Part shown: positions 8,798 through 25,641 of the stretch, one piece after another
Position numbering within the stretch: the stretch's first letter is position 1
Layout of the letters: each line of letters opens with the position of its first letter
Assembly: GCF_002752355.1 (NCBI RefSeq)
Contig: NZ_MRAV01000009.1
Span: forward strand, 124,001 to 188,000
Reading direction: 5' to 3'
Source: Leucobacter sp. OLIS6
Lineage (GTDB): Bacteria; Actinomycetota; Actinomycetes; Actinomycetales; Microbacteriaceae
DNA: 64,000 nt
Notes under the pieces: generated by a model
What the model was told of the DNA's origin: nothing
The model's input: only the letters and a program-made list of their open reading frames with translations
Databases searched by the model: none
Translations under genes and position numbers: made by a program

Positions 8798-9876
8798 GCT
8801 GGCTGATCCCCGACGACGATGACGACGACGTCCCCTACGGCGAGTACGCCGACCACGCGGTCCGGCAGCGGCCGAATCCCAAGGCGAACCGGCCGCGCAC
8901 CAAGCGGCGCCCCGAGCACTCCGACGCGGTGATCGGCATGGTCACGGGCGTGGATCGCGGCCGCTACGCGGCGCTCATCGCTGCGGACGCCGACCCGGAT
9001 GACCCCGACGAGCGCGAGATCACCGCCGCCCGCGCCCGCGAGCTGCGCAACACCCCGATCGTGATCGGCGACCGGGCGCAGCTCGTCGGCGATACGAGCG
9101 GGGCCGAGGGATCCCTCGCCCGCATCGTCGGCATCGAGGACCGCCGCACGCTGCTCCGCCGCAGCGCCGACGACAGCGACCGCGTCGAGCGCGTCATGGT
9201 CGCGAACGCGGACCAGATGCTGATCGTCGTCGCGGCCGCGAACCCCGAGCCCCGCGTCCGTCTCGTCGACCGCTACCTGGTCGCCGCCTACGACGCGGGC
9301 ATCTCGCCCCTCATCTGCATCACGAAGACCGACCTCGCCGATCCCGAGCCGTTCCTCGCGAACTTCGCCGCGCTCGAAGTGCCGGTGTTCCGCTCGCAGC
9401 CCGGCGACTGGGAGGACGACTCCCCCGGCGGCGTGCTCGCGCGGATCCGAGAGGCGCTCGCCGGCAAGACCACCGTGTTCGTCGGCCACTCCGGCGTCGG
9501 CAAGTCGACCCTCATCAACGCGCTCGTGCCCGAGGCCGAGCGCGCGACCGGGCACGTGAACGCAGTGACCGGGCGCGGCCGCCACACCTCGTCGTCGTCC
9601 GTCGCGCTGCGCGCCCGCACACCGGGCGCCGCGGACGGAGATTCCGGCTGGGTCATCGACACCCCCGGAGTGCGCTCTTTCGGTCTGGGCCACGTCACGA
9701 GCGAGGGGATCCTGCGCGGATTCACCGACCTGGCGCCGCTGCTCGACGAGTGCCCGCGCGGCTGCACCCACCTCGAAGATGCGCCGGACTGCGAGCTCGA
9801 CGCCGCGATCGCCGACGGTCGGCTCGACGCGACGGGCGCCGGCCGCGTCGAGTCGCTGCGACGCCTGCTTCACTAG
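8794..9876 (+). CDS. rsgA: ribosome small-subunit-dependent GTPase A
   Basis: A 360-residue circularly permuted GTPase that acts late in 30S subunit maturation. In order: an OB-like N-terminal domain, then G4 (TKTD), G1 (GHSGVGKST) and G3 (DTPG), followed by a C-terminal zinc knuckle. The knuckle reads C-x3-C-x-H-x6-C, slightly different spacing from the Bacillus form (C-x4-C-x-H-x5-C). The N-terminus carries a run of Asp residues. Translationally coupled to aroA. Confidence 0.92.
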   Translation: MSWLIPDDDDDDVPYGEYADHAVRQRPNPKANRPRTKRRPEHSDAVIGMVTGVDRGRYAALIAADADPDDPDEREITAARARELRNTPIVIGDRAQLVGDTSGAEGSLARIVGIEDRRTLLRRSADDSDRVERVMVANADQMLIVVAAANPEPRVRLVDRYLVAAYDAGISPLICITKTDLADPEPFLANFAALEVPVFRSQPGDWEDDSPGGVLARIREALAGKTTVFVGHSGVGKSTLINALVPEAERATGHVNAVTGRGRHTSSSSVALRARTPGAADGDSGWVIDTPGVRSFGLGHVTSEGILRGFTDLAPLLDECPRGCTHLEDAPDCELDAAIADGRLDATGAGRVESLRRLLH

Positions 9877-9886
9877 GCTGGACGGC

Positions 9887-10360
9887 ATGACCGAACGCGT
9901 GATCCTCGAACCCGGAATGCCCGCCCCCAGCTTCACCCTGCCCGATCAGGACGGGGTCGAGCGCTCGCTCGCCGACTACCGCGGCCAGAAGGTCGTGCTG
10001 TTCTTCTATCCCGAGGCGATGACCCCGGCCTGCACCAAGGAGGCCTGCGAGTTCCAGGAGTCGTCGGCGCCCCTCGAAGCCGCCGGATACCGCGTGCTCG
10101 GCGTCTCGCGCGACGCCGTCGAGCGGCTGCGCCGCTTCGCCGACCGCGATTCCCTCGAGTATCCGCTGCTCAGCGACCCCGACACCGCCGTTCACCGAGC
10201 GTACGGCGCGTTCGGCACGAAGAACAGCTACGGCCGGATCATCGAGGGCGTCATCCGATCCACCTTCGTGATCGACGCCGATGGCAAGATCGAGCACGCG
10301 CTCTACAACATCAAGGCGACCGGCCACGTGGCGCGCGTCACCAAGCTCCTCGGGGTCTAA
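9887..10360 (+). CDS. bcp: peroxiredoxin, Bcp/PrxQ type
   Basis: A 157-residue thiol peroxidase. The active-site segment MTPACTKEAC holds the peroxidatic Cys and a second Cys five residues on, typical of atypical 2-Cys PrxQ enzymes. A Bcp-like C-terminus ends in KATGHVARV. Start chosen at the ATG because TAGGCT lies 7 bases upstream (leaderless pattern) and the conserved N-terminus begins there. It sits 10 bases after rsgA but appears to have its own promoter. Confidence 0.9.
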   Translation: MTERVILEPGMPAPSFTLPDQDGVERSLADYRGQKVVLFFYPEAMTPACTKEACEFQESSAPLEAAGYRVLGVSRDAVERLRRFADRDSLEYPLLSDPDTAVHRAYGAFGTKNSYGRIIEGVIRSTFVIDADGKIEHALYNIKATGHVARVTKLLGV

Positions 10361-10373
10361 CGACCGCCGTGCC

Positions 10374-10410
10374 GTGGGCGCGGTCGGGCGATGCGCCCGT
10401 CCGCGCCCAC
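10374..10410. terminator. bidirectional intrinsic terminator between bcp and the membrane protein
   Basis: A 10-bp GC-rich stem (GTGGGCGCGG with its complement), one T-T mismatch, then 6 more pairs around an ATG loop. It lies between two converging genes; there is no long U-tract. Confidence 0.6.
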
Positions 10411-10418
10411 GCTCCGGA

Positions 10419-10835
10419 TCAGTCCTCGTCGCCCTCGAGCGTCGGACGATCCGCCGGGCGCGCCAGCATCGCGGCGACGAAGCCGACCACGCCGACCGCG
10501 ACGATGGCGAACCCGAACTGCCACGCGAGGAGCTGCAACTGCAGGATCCCCGTGCCCGCTGCGAACAGCAGCACGTGGATCGTGAGCGCGGAGCCGCGCG
10601 CCCAGCTCGGACGCCCGCGCAGGGCCCCGACGAGGGTCACGACCACCCAGATCCAGGAGATCGCGGCGGCGAGGACGAGGCTGAGGTTCTGCCCGAGCGT
10701 GCCCGCGGAGTTCATGGCTCCGAGGATCGAGAAGAACACCACCACGATCCCGAAGAACGCCTCGATGAGGAGCAGGCCGGTCAGCACCGCCCAACCGCCT
10801 CGAGAGCGCGGGTGAACGGTAGGTGAGCTGGGCAT
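10419..10835 (-). CDS. small integral membrane protein of unknown function
   Basis: A 138-residue protein with four predicted membrane helices (about residues 16-38, 52-70, 82-104 and 108-126) and a short acidic C-terminal tail. ATG at 10835 is preceded by GAAGGGAT with 8 bases spacing; a GTG one codon upstream is the alternative. I do not recognise the family and see no catalytic motif. It is divergent from whiB1, and the shared upstream region is AT-rich. Confidence 0.7.
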   Translation of the reverse strand: MPSSPTVHPRSRGGWAVLTGLLLIEAFFGIVVVFFSILGAMNSAGTLGQNLSLVLAAAISWIWVVVTLVGALRGRPSWARGSALTIHVLLFAAGTGILQLQLLAWQFGFAIVAVGVVGFVAAMLARPADRPTLEGDED

Positions 10836-10875
10836 CACGGGATCCCTTCGAAAAGTTTGCCAGCAGACTATTGAT

Positions 10876-10904
10876 TTGCGTCTGCGTCCATGAAACTATA
10901 TATT
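10876..10904 (+). promoter_or_regulatory. candidate whiB1 promoter
   Basis: TTGCGT, 17 bases, then TATATT, within a stretch notably richer in A/T than its surroundings. Transcription starting near 10911 would give a leader of about 115 bases, which contains the start-codon-occluding stem at 10985-11030. Confidence 0.45.
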
Positions 10905-10984
10905 CCGTCGAGTTTCGCGCACACCGACGTGAGCATTCTCAAGCCACGTATTCAGGACACGCGCGAGAGCAACACCACCCGAAC

Positions 10985-11030
10985 CCATGGGTGTTTCGCG
11001 TGTGCGCAGCACCAAGGAGGACACCCATGG
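10985..11030 (+). promoter_or_regulatory. whiB1 leader stem that pairs with the start codon
   Basis: CCATGGGTGT (10985-10994) is the exact reverse complement of ACACCCATGG (11021-11030), which contains the whiB1 ATG. The 26-base loop includes the ribosome site AAGGAGG. Folding would bury the start codon, suggesting translational control; this is inference from the inverted repeat only. Confidence 0.4.
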
Positions 11031-11275
11031 ATTGGCGCGAACAGGCGGCCTGCCTCACCGTAGACCCCGAGCTCTTCTTCCCGGTCGGCAACACCGGCCC
11101 CGCCGTCGACCAGATCGAGCGTGCCAAGGCCGTGTGCGCCCGCTGCACCGTCACCGAGATGTGCCTCCAGTACGCGATGGACACCAGCCAGGACTCCGGC
11201 GTCTGGGGCGGTCTCAGCGAGGACGAGCGCCGCGCGCTGAAGCGCCGCGCCGCTCGCGCGCGCCGCGCCTCCTAA
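11027..11275 (+). CDS. whiB1: WhiB-family iron-sulfur regulator, WhiB1 type
   Basis: An 82-residue WhiB protein. Four Cys residues (9, 37, 40, 46) ligate a 4Fe-4S cluster, and SGVWGG plus the basic tail KRRAARARR form the sigma-contact and DNA-binding parts. The start MDWREQAAC and the DPELFFPVGN segment match mycobacterial WhiB1, which senses nitric oxide and binds the housekeeping sigma factor. An AAGGAGG ribosome site lies 6 bases before ATG. Followed by a strong terminator. Confidence 0.92.
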   Translation: MDWREQAACLTVDPELFFPVGNTGPAVDQIERAKAVCARCTVTEMCLQYAMDTSQDSGVWGGLSEDERRALKRRAARARRAS

Positions 11276-11285
11276 AGATTTTCCA

Positions 11286-11320
11286 CGAACGGCCCCGGGG
11301 TACTCCCCCGGGGCCGTTCG
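11286..11320 (+). terminator. intrinsic terminator of whiB1
   Basis: A perfect 15-bp stem (CGAACGGCCCCGGGG and its complement) around a 5-base loop, 10 bases after the whiB1 stop. Confidence 0.75.
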
Positions 11321-11323
11321 CGT

Positions 11324-11381
11324 ATCTTCGTGGCATGCGTGTCCGGGGCGGGCTCGCCCCGGACACGCATGCCACGAAGAT
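11324..11381. repeat. 27-bp perfect inverted repeat
   Basis: Arms at 11324-11350 and 11355-11381 are perfectly complementary, with a 4-base GGCT loop. It lies between the whiB1 terminator and the argG terminator and abuts the former. It is longer than needed for termination and has no coding content; it could be a third terminator, a repeat-family element or a structured RNA. Confidence 0.7.
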
Positions 11382-11439
11382 GCACGCAGGGGAACCGGTA
11401 CCCCGGGAACGAGCACACGGGAGCGCGCGCCGGAGCGGC

Positions 11440-11486
11440 AACGCGCGAGGGCGCCCATCCGGTCAGGATGGGCGCCCTCGCGCGTT
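11440..11486 (-). terminator. intrinsic terminator of argG
   Basis: A perfect 21-bp stem (11440-11460 with 11466-11486) around a GGTCA loop, starting 18 bases beyond the argG stop on the minus strand. Confidence 0.7.
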
Positions 11487-11503
11487 CGGGTGCGTCCCCC
11501 GGA

Positions 11504-20915
<9,412 letters not shown>

Positions 20916-21181
20916 GTCAGCAGCGTCGCAGCGTCGTACAGTTTCGGCCGCTCGTCCACAGGCTGGCGAGCGCCGACGCGTCCGCCCCCGCACGACCACT
21001 CGGTGTGCGCGGCAAACCCGCCCGTCCCCGGTGGTCATCGAGGAACGGCCGAACTGTCGAAGGACGGTGGGGCTCTCGAGAGAGCCCTCGGCTCAGCCGA
21101 TTCTGCCCGGGCTCCCGACAGCTGCACCGTTCCTCGACAGCCGCGCCGACCGCCCTTCCGAACCGGGCTAAGCTGTTCTGC

Positions 21182-21967
21182 ATGCAGCAGGCCCCAGCGA
21201 TCGGCATCGACATCGGCGGCACCGGCATCAAGGGCGCCGCGATCGACACGGCCACCGGCGAGATGCTGACCCGCCGCCATCGCGTCCCCACTCCCGAGGG
21301 CGGGCACCCGGGCGACATCGCGGCGGCCGTCGCGGTCATGGTCTCGGGGATCCGCGACGAGCTCGCCGCGAACGGTGCGCTCCCCCGCGAGACGGCGCCC
21401 GCGGTCGGCATCACGCTGCCCGTGGTCGTGCAGCACGGCATCGCGCGCACCGCCGCCAACATCGACAAGAGCTGGATCGGCACGGACGCCGTCCGCCTCT
21501 TCTCGGACTCGACCGGGCTCCACTGCCTCGTCGTCAACGACGCGGATGCGGCGGGCATCGCCGAGACCGCGTTCGGCGCGGCGCACGGCGTCGACGGCGT
21601 GACCATGGTGCTGACCTTCGGCACCGGCATCGGCGTGGCGCTGATCCACGACGGCTGCCTCGTCCCGAACTTCGAGCTCGGCCACATCGAGCTCGACGGG
21701 CATCACCCGTACGAGCGCTTCGCGTCCCCCAAGACGATCGAGCGCGAGGGCATCACGATCCAGGAGTGGGCGAAACGCGCGGAGCGCCTGTTGGAGCACC
21801 TCGAGTTCATCACTCGGCCCGACCGCTTCGTGATCGGTGGCAGCATCTCCAAGTCGTCCGACGAGTACCTGCCGTTCGCGAAGGTGAACGTCCCCGTCGT
21901 GCCCGCGCACTTCCGCAACAACGCGGGCATCGTGGGCGCCGCGGGACTCGCCGCGCAGGCGCACTGA
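21182..21967 (+). CDS. ppgK: polyphosphate glucokinase
   Basis: A 261-residue ROK-family kinase that phosphorylates glucose with polyphosphate or ATP. Phosphate-1 motif GIDIGGTGIKGA, catalytic Asp in VVNDADAAG, TFGTGIGVAL and ELGHIELDG are typical of actinobacterial PpgK, as is the length. TAAGCT lies 7 bases before ATG (leaderless pattern). Confidence 0.92.
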   Translation: MQQAPAIGIDIGGTGIKGAAIDTATGEMLTRRHRVPTPEGGHPGDIAAAVAVMVSGIRDELAANGALPRETAPAVGITLPVVVQHGIARTAANIDKSWIGTDAVRLFSDSTGLHCLVVNDADAAGIAETAFGAAHGVDGVTMVLTFGTGIGVALIHDGCLVPNFELGHIELDGHHPYERFASPKTIEREGITIQEWAKRAERLLEHLEFITRPDRFVIGGSISKSSDEYLPFAKVNVPVVPAHFRNNAGIVGAAGLAAQAH

Positions 21968-22151
21968 CACCGGCCCAGAGCCCAGAGACGCGGGCCGGCC
22001 AGGGCGCACCGAGGAACTCCGGATCACGAGGTGTTTCCACTTCGAAGCAGCGGATTCCGCACCGATATACGCCTCACTCGGACGATACGTTCTGCGAGAA
22101 CCCGAAGATCGCTCTGGCGCCGACCCCCACCCCCACCACTAGAATCTGCTG

Positions 22152-23363
22152 GTGGGCATCTATCGTGATCTGAGTCGCAGCCCCGGAGTCTTCCGCATCC
22201 TCATGGCGCAGCTGACCGCTCGCTTCCCGTTCGGGATGCTGTCGATCACCATGCTGCTGCATATTCAACTGGGCTACGGCAACTACACGTCGGCCGGCGT
22301 CATCCTCGCCGCCGAGAGCGTCGGGCAGGCCGTCTCCGGCCCGCTGACGAGCCGTCTCATGGGCCGTTGGGGCATGCGTCCGGTGCTCACCGTCACGACG
22401 CTCGCCTGCTCGGCGTTCCTCACCGTGATCGCGCTGACCCACTTGCCGCTCGGCATCGTCACCGTGCTCTCGCTGCTCGTCGGGCTCACTACACCCCCGG
22501 TCACTCCCGCCGTCCGCACCATCTACCCGAAGATGGTGCCGGGCAAGCAGCTGACCGCGCTCTTCTCGCTGGATGCCTCCGCGCAGGAGATCATCTGGAT
22601 CATCGGCCCCGTCGTCGCCGTGTTCGTGTCGACGCAGCTGAACACCACGCTCGGCCTGCTCACCGCCGCGGCGTTCATGCTCGGCGGCGGTCTCTGGTTC
22701 ATCCTGAGCCCTGAAGTGGGACGCGTGCGGATCCCGCGTGCGCGGCGGCGCTTCGGCGCGATCCTGTTCCGCCCCACCGTGATCGTGGCGACCGTCACCG
22801 GATTCTTCTTCGTCGCGTCGTTCGCCGCGATCGAGGCCGGGATCGTGGCCGCGTTCGGGCACGAGGGCGTGGAAGCCGGCGTGCTGCTCGCGATCTTCTC
22901 GGCCGGATCGATTGTCGGCGGCCTGCTCATCGGTCACCGCAGCATCTCGAAGTGGTCGCTGTTCTGGCGCGTGCTGATCGTGGCGCTCGGCACCGCGCTC
23001 TGCCTCGTCGCGCTGAACCCGTGGTGGCTCGCCGCGGTGCTCTTCGTCGGCGGCCTCGGCACGGCGCCGACGTTCACCGCGATCTTCTCGATCGTGAGCT
23101 CGACCGTGAAGTTCTCGGAGTCGGCGGAGGCCTACGGGTGGGTCGGCACCGGGCAGCTCGTCGGCGTCGCGCTCGGTTCCGCGTTCGCGGGCATCGCGAT
23201 CGACCAGGCGGGGCCGAACGGTGCGATCCTCGTATCGGCGATCCTGCTGATGCTGACCGCGGTCACCGCGGCGATCAGCGTGCCCTGGATCCCCGATCTG
23301 CGCGGTCGCGACGCGAGCCCGCTGCCCGACACCGAGCCGGTGCAGCTTCCCGACGCGAGCTGA
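22152..23363 (+). CDS. MFS transporter
   Basis: A 403-residue, 12-helix major facilitator protein of the drug-efflux-like type; the loop SRLMGRWGMRP after helix 2 matches the family's GRxGRR-like motif. GTG start with TAGAAT ending 6 bases before it and no ribosome site, indicating a leaderless message. Substrate unknown. Converges on the XRE-cupin gene across a strong hairpin. Confidence 0.85.
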   Translation: MGIYRDLSRSPGVFRILMAQLTARFPFGMLSITMLLHIQLGYGNYTSAGVILAAESVGQAVSGPLTSRLMGRWGMRPVLTVTTLACSAFLTVIALTHLPLGIVTVLSLLVGLTTPPVTPAVRTIYPKMVPGKQLTALFSLDASAQEIIWIIGPVVAVFVSTQLNTTLGLLTAAAFMLGGGLWFILSPEVGRVRIPRARRRFGAILFRPTVIVATVTGFFFVASFAAIEAGIVAAFGHEGVEAGVLLAIFSAGSIVGGLLIGHRSISKWSLFWRVLIVALGTALCLVALNPWWLAAVLFVGGLGTAPTFTAIFSIVSSTVKFSESAEAYGWVGTGQLVGVALGSAFAGIAIDQAGPNGAILVSAILLMLTAVTAAISVPWIPDLRGRDASPLPDTEPVQLPDAS

Positions 23364-23369
23364 TCGCTG

Positions 23370-23399
23370 CCCGGTACCCGGCAAAAGCCGGGTACCGGG
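23370..23399. terminator. terminator between the MFS gene and the XRE-cupin regulator
   Basis: A perfect 13-bp stem (CCCGGTACCCGGC and complement) with an AAAA loop, 7 bases after the MFS stop. A third partial arm (TACCGGGCACC) follows, allowing alternative folds. Confidence 0.65.
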
Positions 23400-23438
23400 T
23401 ACCGGGCACCAGACGCCAGACACCGGGCTTCGGCAGGT

Positions 23439-24020
23439 TCAGTTCGATCCGCTCCAGGCGGCCGGGATCAACGCCCACAGCACCTCCGCGCCGTCGGTGC
23501 CGGTGGTCCAGGTGTGCGGCGAGCGCCCGGGGAACGTCAGCGTGTCGCCCGTGACGAGCCGTTCTTCACGGTCCGATAGCCGCAGGTGCAGCGCACCCGA
23601 GACGACGTGCAGCACCTCGAGGTCGCAGTTGACGGTGTAGAGCGCTTCGCCCCCGCTGGCGTTCGGCGCGAGCGAGGAGCGAATCAGTTGCACCCTCGAT
23701 TCCGAGCGGGGCGTGACCTGCCGCTCGAGCGCGCCCTGCCCGCCCATGTTGATGCGCGGGGCGTCGTCGAGCGCGATCCGCTGCACCTCCGGGGGCTCGA
23801 ACAGGCTGCCGATCGAGATCGAGAGCGCTTCGCAGATCTGCAGCAGCGTGGCGAGGCTCGGCGAGGTGGCGTCGCGTTCGAGCCGGCTGAGGAACCCGCG
23901 GGTGACGCCGGTCGCCTCGGCGAGCTGCTCGAGGGTGAGGTTCTGGGCGAGACGGCAGGCGCGCAGCTGGGCTCCGATCCTGATGTCGCCGGACCCGGCT
24001 TCGGGATTCACCGCTCGCAT
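23439..24020 (-). CDS. XRE-family regulator with C-terminal cupin sensor
   Basis: A 193-residue regulator: helix-turn-helix at about residues 13-67 (LTLEQLAEATGVTRGFLSRLERD), then a cupin at about 115-190. This XRE-cupin architecture is common for regulators of amine and amino-acid catabolism (PuuR/SutR-like). Divergent from the ureohydrolase operon, with a good promoter and two inverted repeats between them, so it most likely controls that operon. Confidence 0.88.
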   Translation of the reverse strand: MRAVNPEAGSGDIRIGAQLRACRLAQNLTLEQLAEATGVTRGFLSRLERDATSPSLATLLQICEALSISIGSLFEPPEVQRIALDDAPRINMGGQGALERQVTPRSESRVQLIRSSLAPNASGGEALYTVNCDLEVLHVVSGALHLRLSDREERLVTGDTLTFPGRSPHTWTTGTDGAEVLWALIPAAWSGSN

Positions 24021-24058
24021 GGCGCCTCGTTTCGTGTCGTGATCGCAATCGACTCGCG

Positions 24059-24088
24059 TTGACCGTGCGCCGGTCGCGGACCTATAGT
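24059..24088 (+). promoter_or_regulatory. promoter of the ureohydrolase operon
   Basis: TTGACC, 18 bases, TATAGT: a near-consensus housekeeping promoter. Start of transcription near 24095, placing both inverted repeats downstream of it. Confidence 0.6.
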
Positions 24089-24092
24089 CGAG

Positions 24093-24109
24093 GTGGAGTT
24101 CACCTCCAC
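24093..24109. promoter_or_regulatory. inverted repeat at the transcription start
   Basis: GTGGAG-TTCAC-CTCCAC, perfect 6-bp arms, overlapping the expected transcription start of the ureohydrolase operon; possible operator half or short hairpin. Confidence 0.35.
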
Positions 24110-24117
24110 GCTTCACA

Positions 24118-24136
24118 TGTTTACCACAGGTAAACA
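24118..24136. promoter_or_regulatory. palindromic candidate operator
   Basis: TGTTTACCACAGGTAAACA: perfect 8-bp arms with a 3-base centre, located 23 bases downstream of the expected start point. A position that suits roadblock repression, probably by the divergent XRE-cupin protein. Confidence 0.6.
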
Positions 24137-24167
24137 CAGAAAGACAGATTTCACGAAAGGACCCGAC

Positions 24168-25118
24168 GTGACCGATCACACGCCGCAGGGTCCCGTCGAC
24201 GCGAGCCTCACGCCGCGCTACGCCGGGATCGCCACCTTCGCCAAGCTCCCCCGCATCGAGGACGTGCCTTCGGCCGACATCGCAGTGGTCGGCGTGCCCT
24301 TCGACACCGGCGTGAGCTTCCGCCCGGGCGCCCGCTTCGGCCCCTCGCACGTGCGCGAGGCCTCGCGCCTGCTCCGCCCCTACAACCCGGCGCAGGACGT
24401 GTCGCCGTTCGCGCTCAAGCAGGTCGTCGACGCCGGCGACATCGTCGCGAACCCGTTCAACCTGACCGAGGCCGTCGACCAGGTCGAGACCGCCGCGACC
24501 GAGCTCGGCGAGAAGGTCGACAAGATCGTCACCATCGGTGGCGACCACACCATCGCCCTGCCGCTGCTGCGCGCCATCAACAAGAAGCACGGCCCGGTCG
24601 CGGTGCTGCACTTCGACGCGCACCTCGACACCTGGGACACCTACTTCGGCGCGCCCACCACGCACGGCACCCCCTTCCGCCGCGCGTCCGAGGAGGGCCT
24701 CATCGACATGACGGCCTCCATGCACGGCGGCACCCGCGGCCCCCTGTACGGCAAGCAGGACCTGGCCGACGACGCGATGCTCGGGTTCCAGATCGTCACC
24801 TCCGAGTTCATCGAGGAGAACGGCGTCCCCGCCGCGCTCGAGCGGATCCGCACCCGCGTCGGCGACAAGCCCCTCTACATCTCGATCGACATCGACGTCC
24901 TGGATCCGGCCCACGCGCCCGGCACCGGCACCCCCGAAGCCGGCGGCCTCACCAGCCGCGAGATGCTCCGCCTGATCCGCGGTCTCGCCGACCTCAACAT
25001 CGTCGGCGCCGACGTGGTCGAGGTCGCTCCGGCCTACGATCACGCGCAGATCACCGCGGTCGCCGCGAGCCACGTGGTCTACGAGCTCGTCAGCGCCATG
25101 GCGGGCCGCGAGGCCTGA
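24168..25118 (+). CDS. agmatinase-like ureohydrolase (guanidino-compound hydrolase)
   Basis: A 316-residue member of the arginase/agmatinase superfamily, releasing urea from a guanidino substrate with a binuclear Mn centre. Metal ligands are seen in [19 protein letters not shown] and [14 protein letters not shown]. The GTG start has GAAAGGA upstream. Agmatine, guanidinobutyrate or guanidine could be the substrate; the motif set alone does not decide. It leads an operon with an NTF2-like protein, an NCS1 permease and a cyclase-type hydrolase, and a gabD-like gene lies just beyond, which would fit a 4-guanidinobutyrate route to succinate. Confidence 0.88.
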   Translation: MTDHTPQGPVDASLTPRYAGIATFAKLPRIEDVPSADIAVVGVPFDTGVSFRPGARFGPSHVREASRLLRPYNPAQDVSPFALKQVVDAGDIVANPFNLTEAVDQVETAATELGEKVDKIVTIGGDHTIALPLLRAINKKHGPVAVLHFDAHLDTWDTYFGAPTTHGTPFRRASEEGLIDMTASMHGGTRGPLYGKQDLADDAMLGFQIVTSEFIEENGVPAALERIRTRVGDKPLYISIDIDVLDPAHAPGTGTPEAGGLTSREMLRLIRGLADLNIVGADVVEVAPAYDHAQITAVAASHVVYELVSAMAGREA

Positions 25119-25218
25119 TCCCCGACCGCCGGTCCCGCTTCCGCGAGGCCGGCGGTTCCGCTTCCCTCCCTCCGCACCGCAGCAGCTCCCGCAGCACCCC
25201 TTCATAGGAGAACCCGAC

Positions 25219-25641
25219 ATGCCCACTCCCACCGAAGCGGCCGTGCTCGACGCCGCAGACGCCATCATCGACGCGTTCGCGGCGACCGACACCACCGCCT
25301 ACTTCGCGGGCTTCTCCGCCGACGCGAGCTTCATCTTCCACCCCGAGCCCGCTCGACTGAACTCGCGCGCCGAGTACGAGGCGCTGTGGGCCGGCTGGGT
25401 CGAGAGCGGCTGGAAGGTCACCTCCTGCAGCTCGACGGACCGCCTGGTGCAGGTGTTCGACGGCGGCGCGGTCTTCAGCCACACCGTCGCCACGAGCATC
25501 GACTCCGCGGACGGCCCCGATTCCTACGTCGAGCGCGAGAGCATCATCTTCCGGGCCGAGGCCGACGGCGGCCTCGTCGCGATCCACGAACACCTCTCGA
25601 CCGTGCCCGACGCGAGCGCCGAGACGAGCGCCGACGCATGA
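25219..25641 (+). CDS. NTF2/SnoaL-like protein
   Basis: A 140-residue NTF2-fold protein: a cone-shaped ligand pocket is expected (DAIIDAFAATDTTAYFAGFSA, then FHPEPARLNSRAEYEALWAGW and a C-terminal sheet). Such proteins act as small isomerases or hydrolases or bind ligands. Its stop overlaps the start of the permease (ATGA), so it is coupled to a guanidino-compound operon; its role there is unknown. A ribosome site ATAGGAG lies 6 bases before ATG. Confidence 0.8.
   Translation: MPTPTEAAVLDAADAIIDAFAATDTTAYFAGFSADASFIFHPEPARLNSRAEYEALWAGWVESGWKVTSCSSTDRLVQVFDGGAVFSHTVATSIDSADGPDSYVERESIIFRAEADGGLVAIHEHLSTVPDASAETSADA

Noticed and set aside
11324-11381. 27-bp inverted repeat as a transposon remnant (MITE)
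   Set aside because: No target duplication or second copy is visible in the window; kept only as a repeat.
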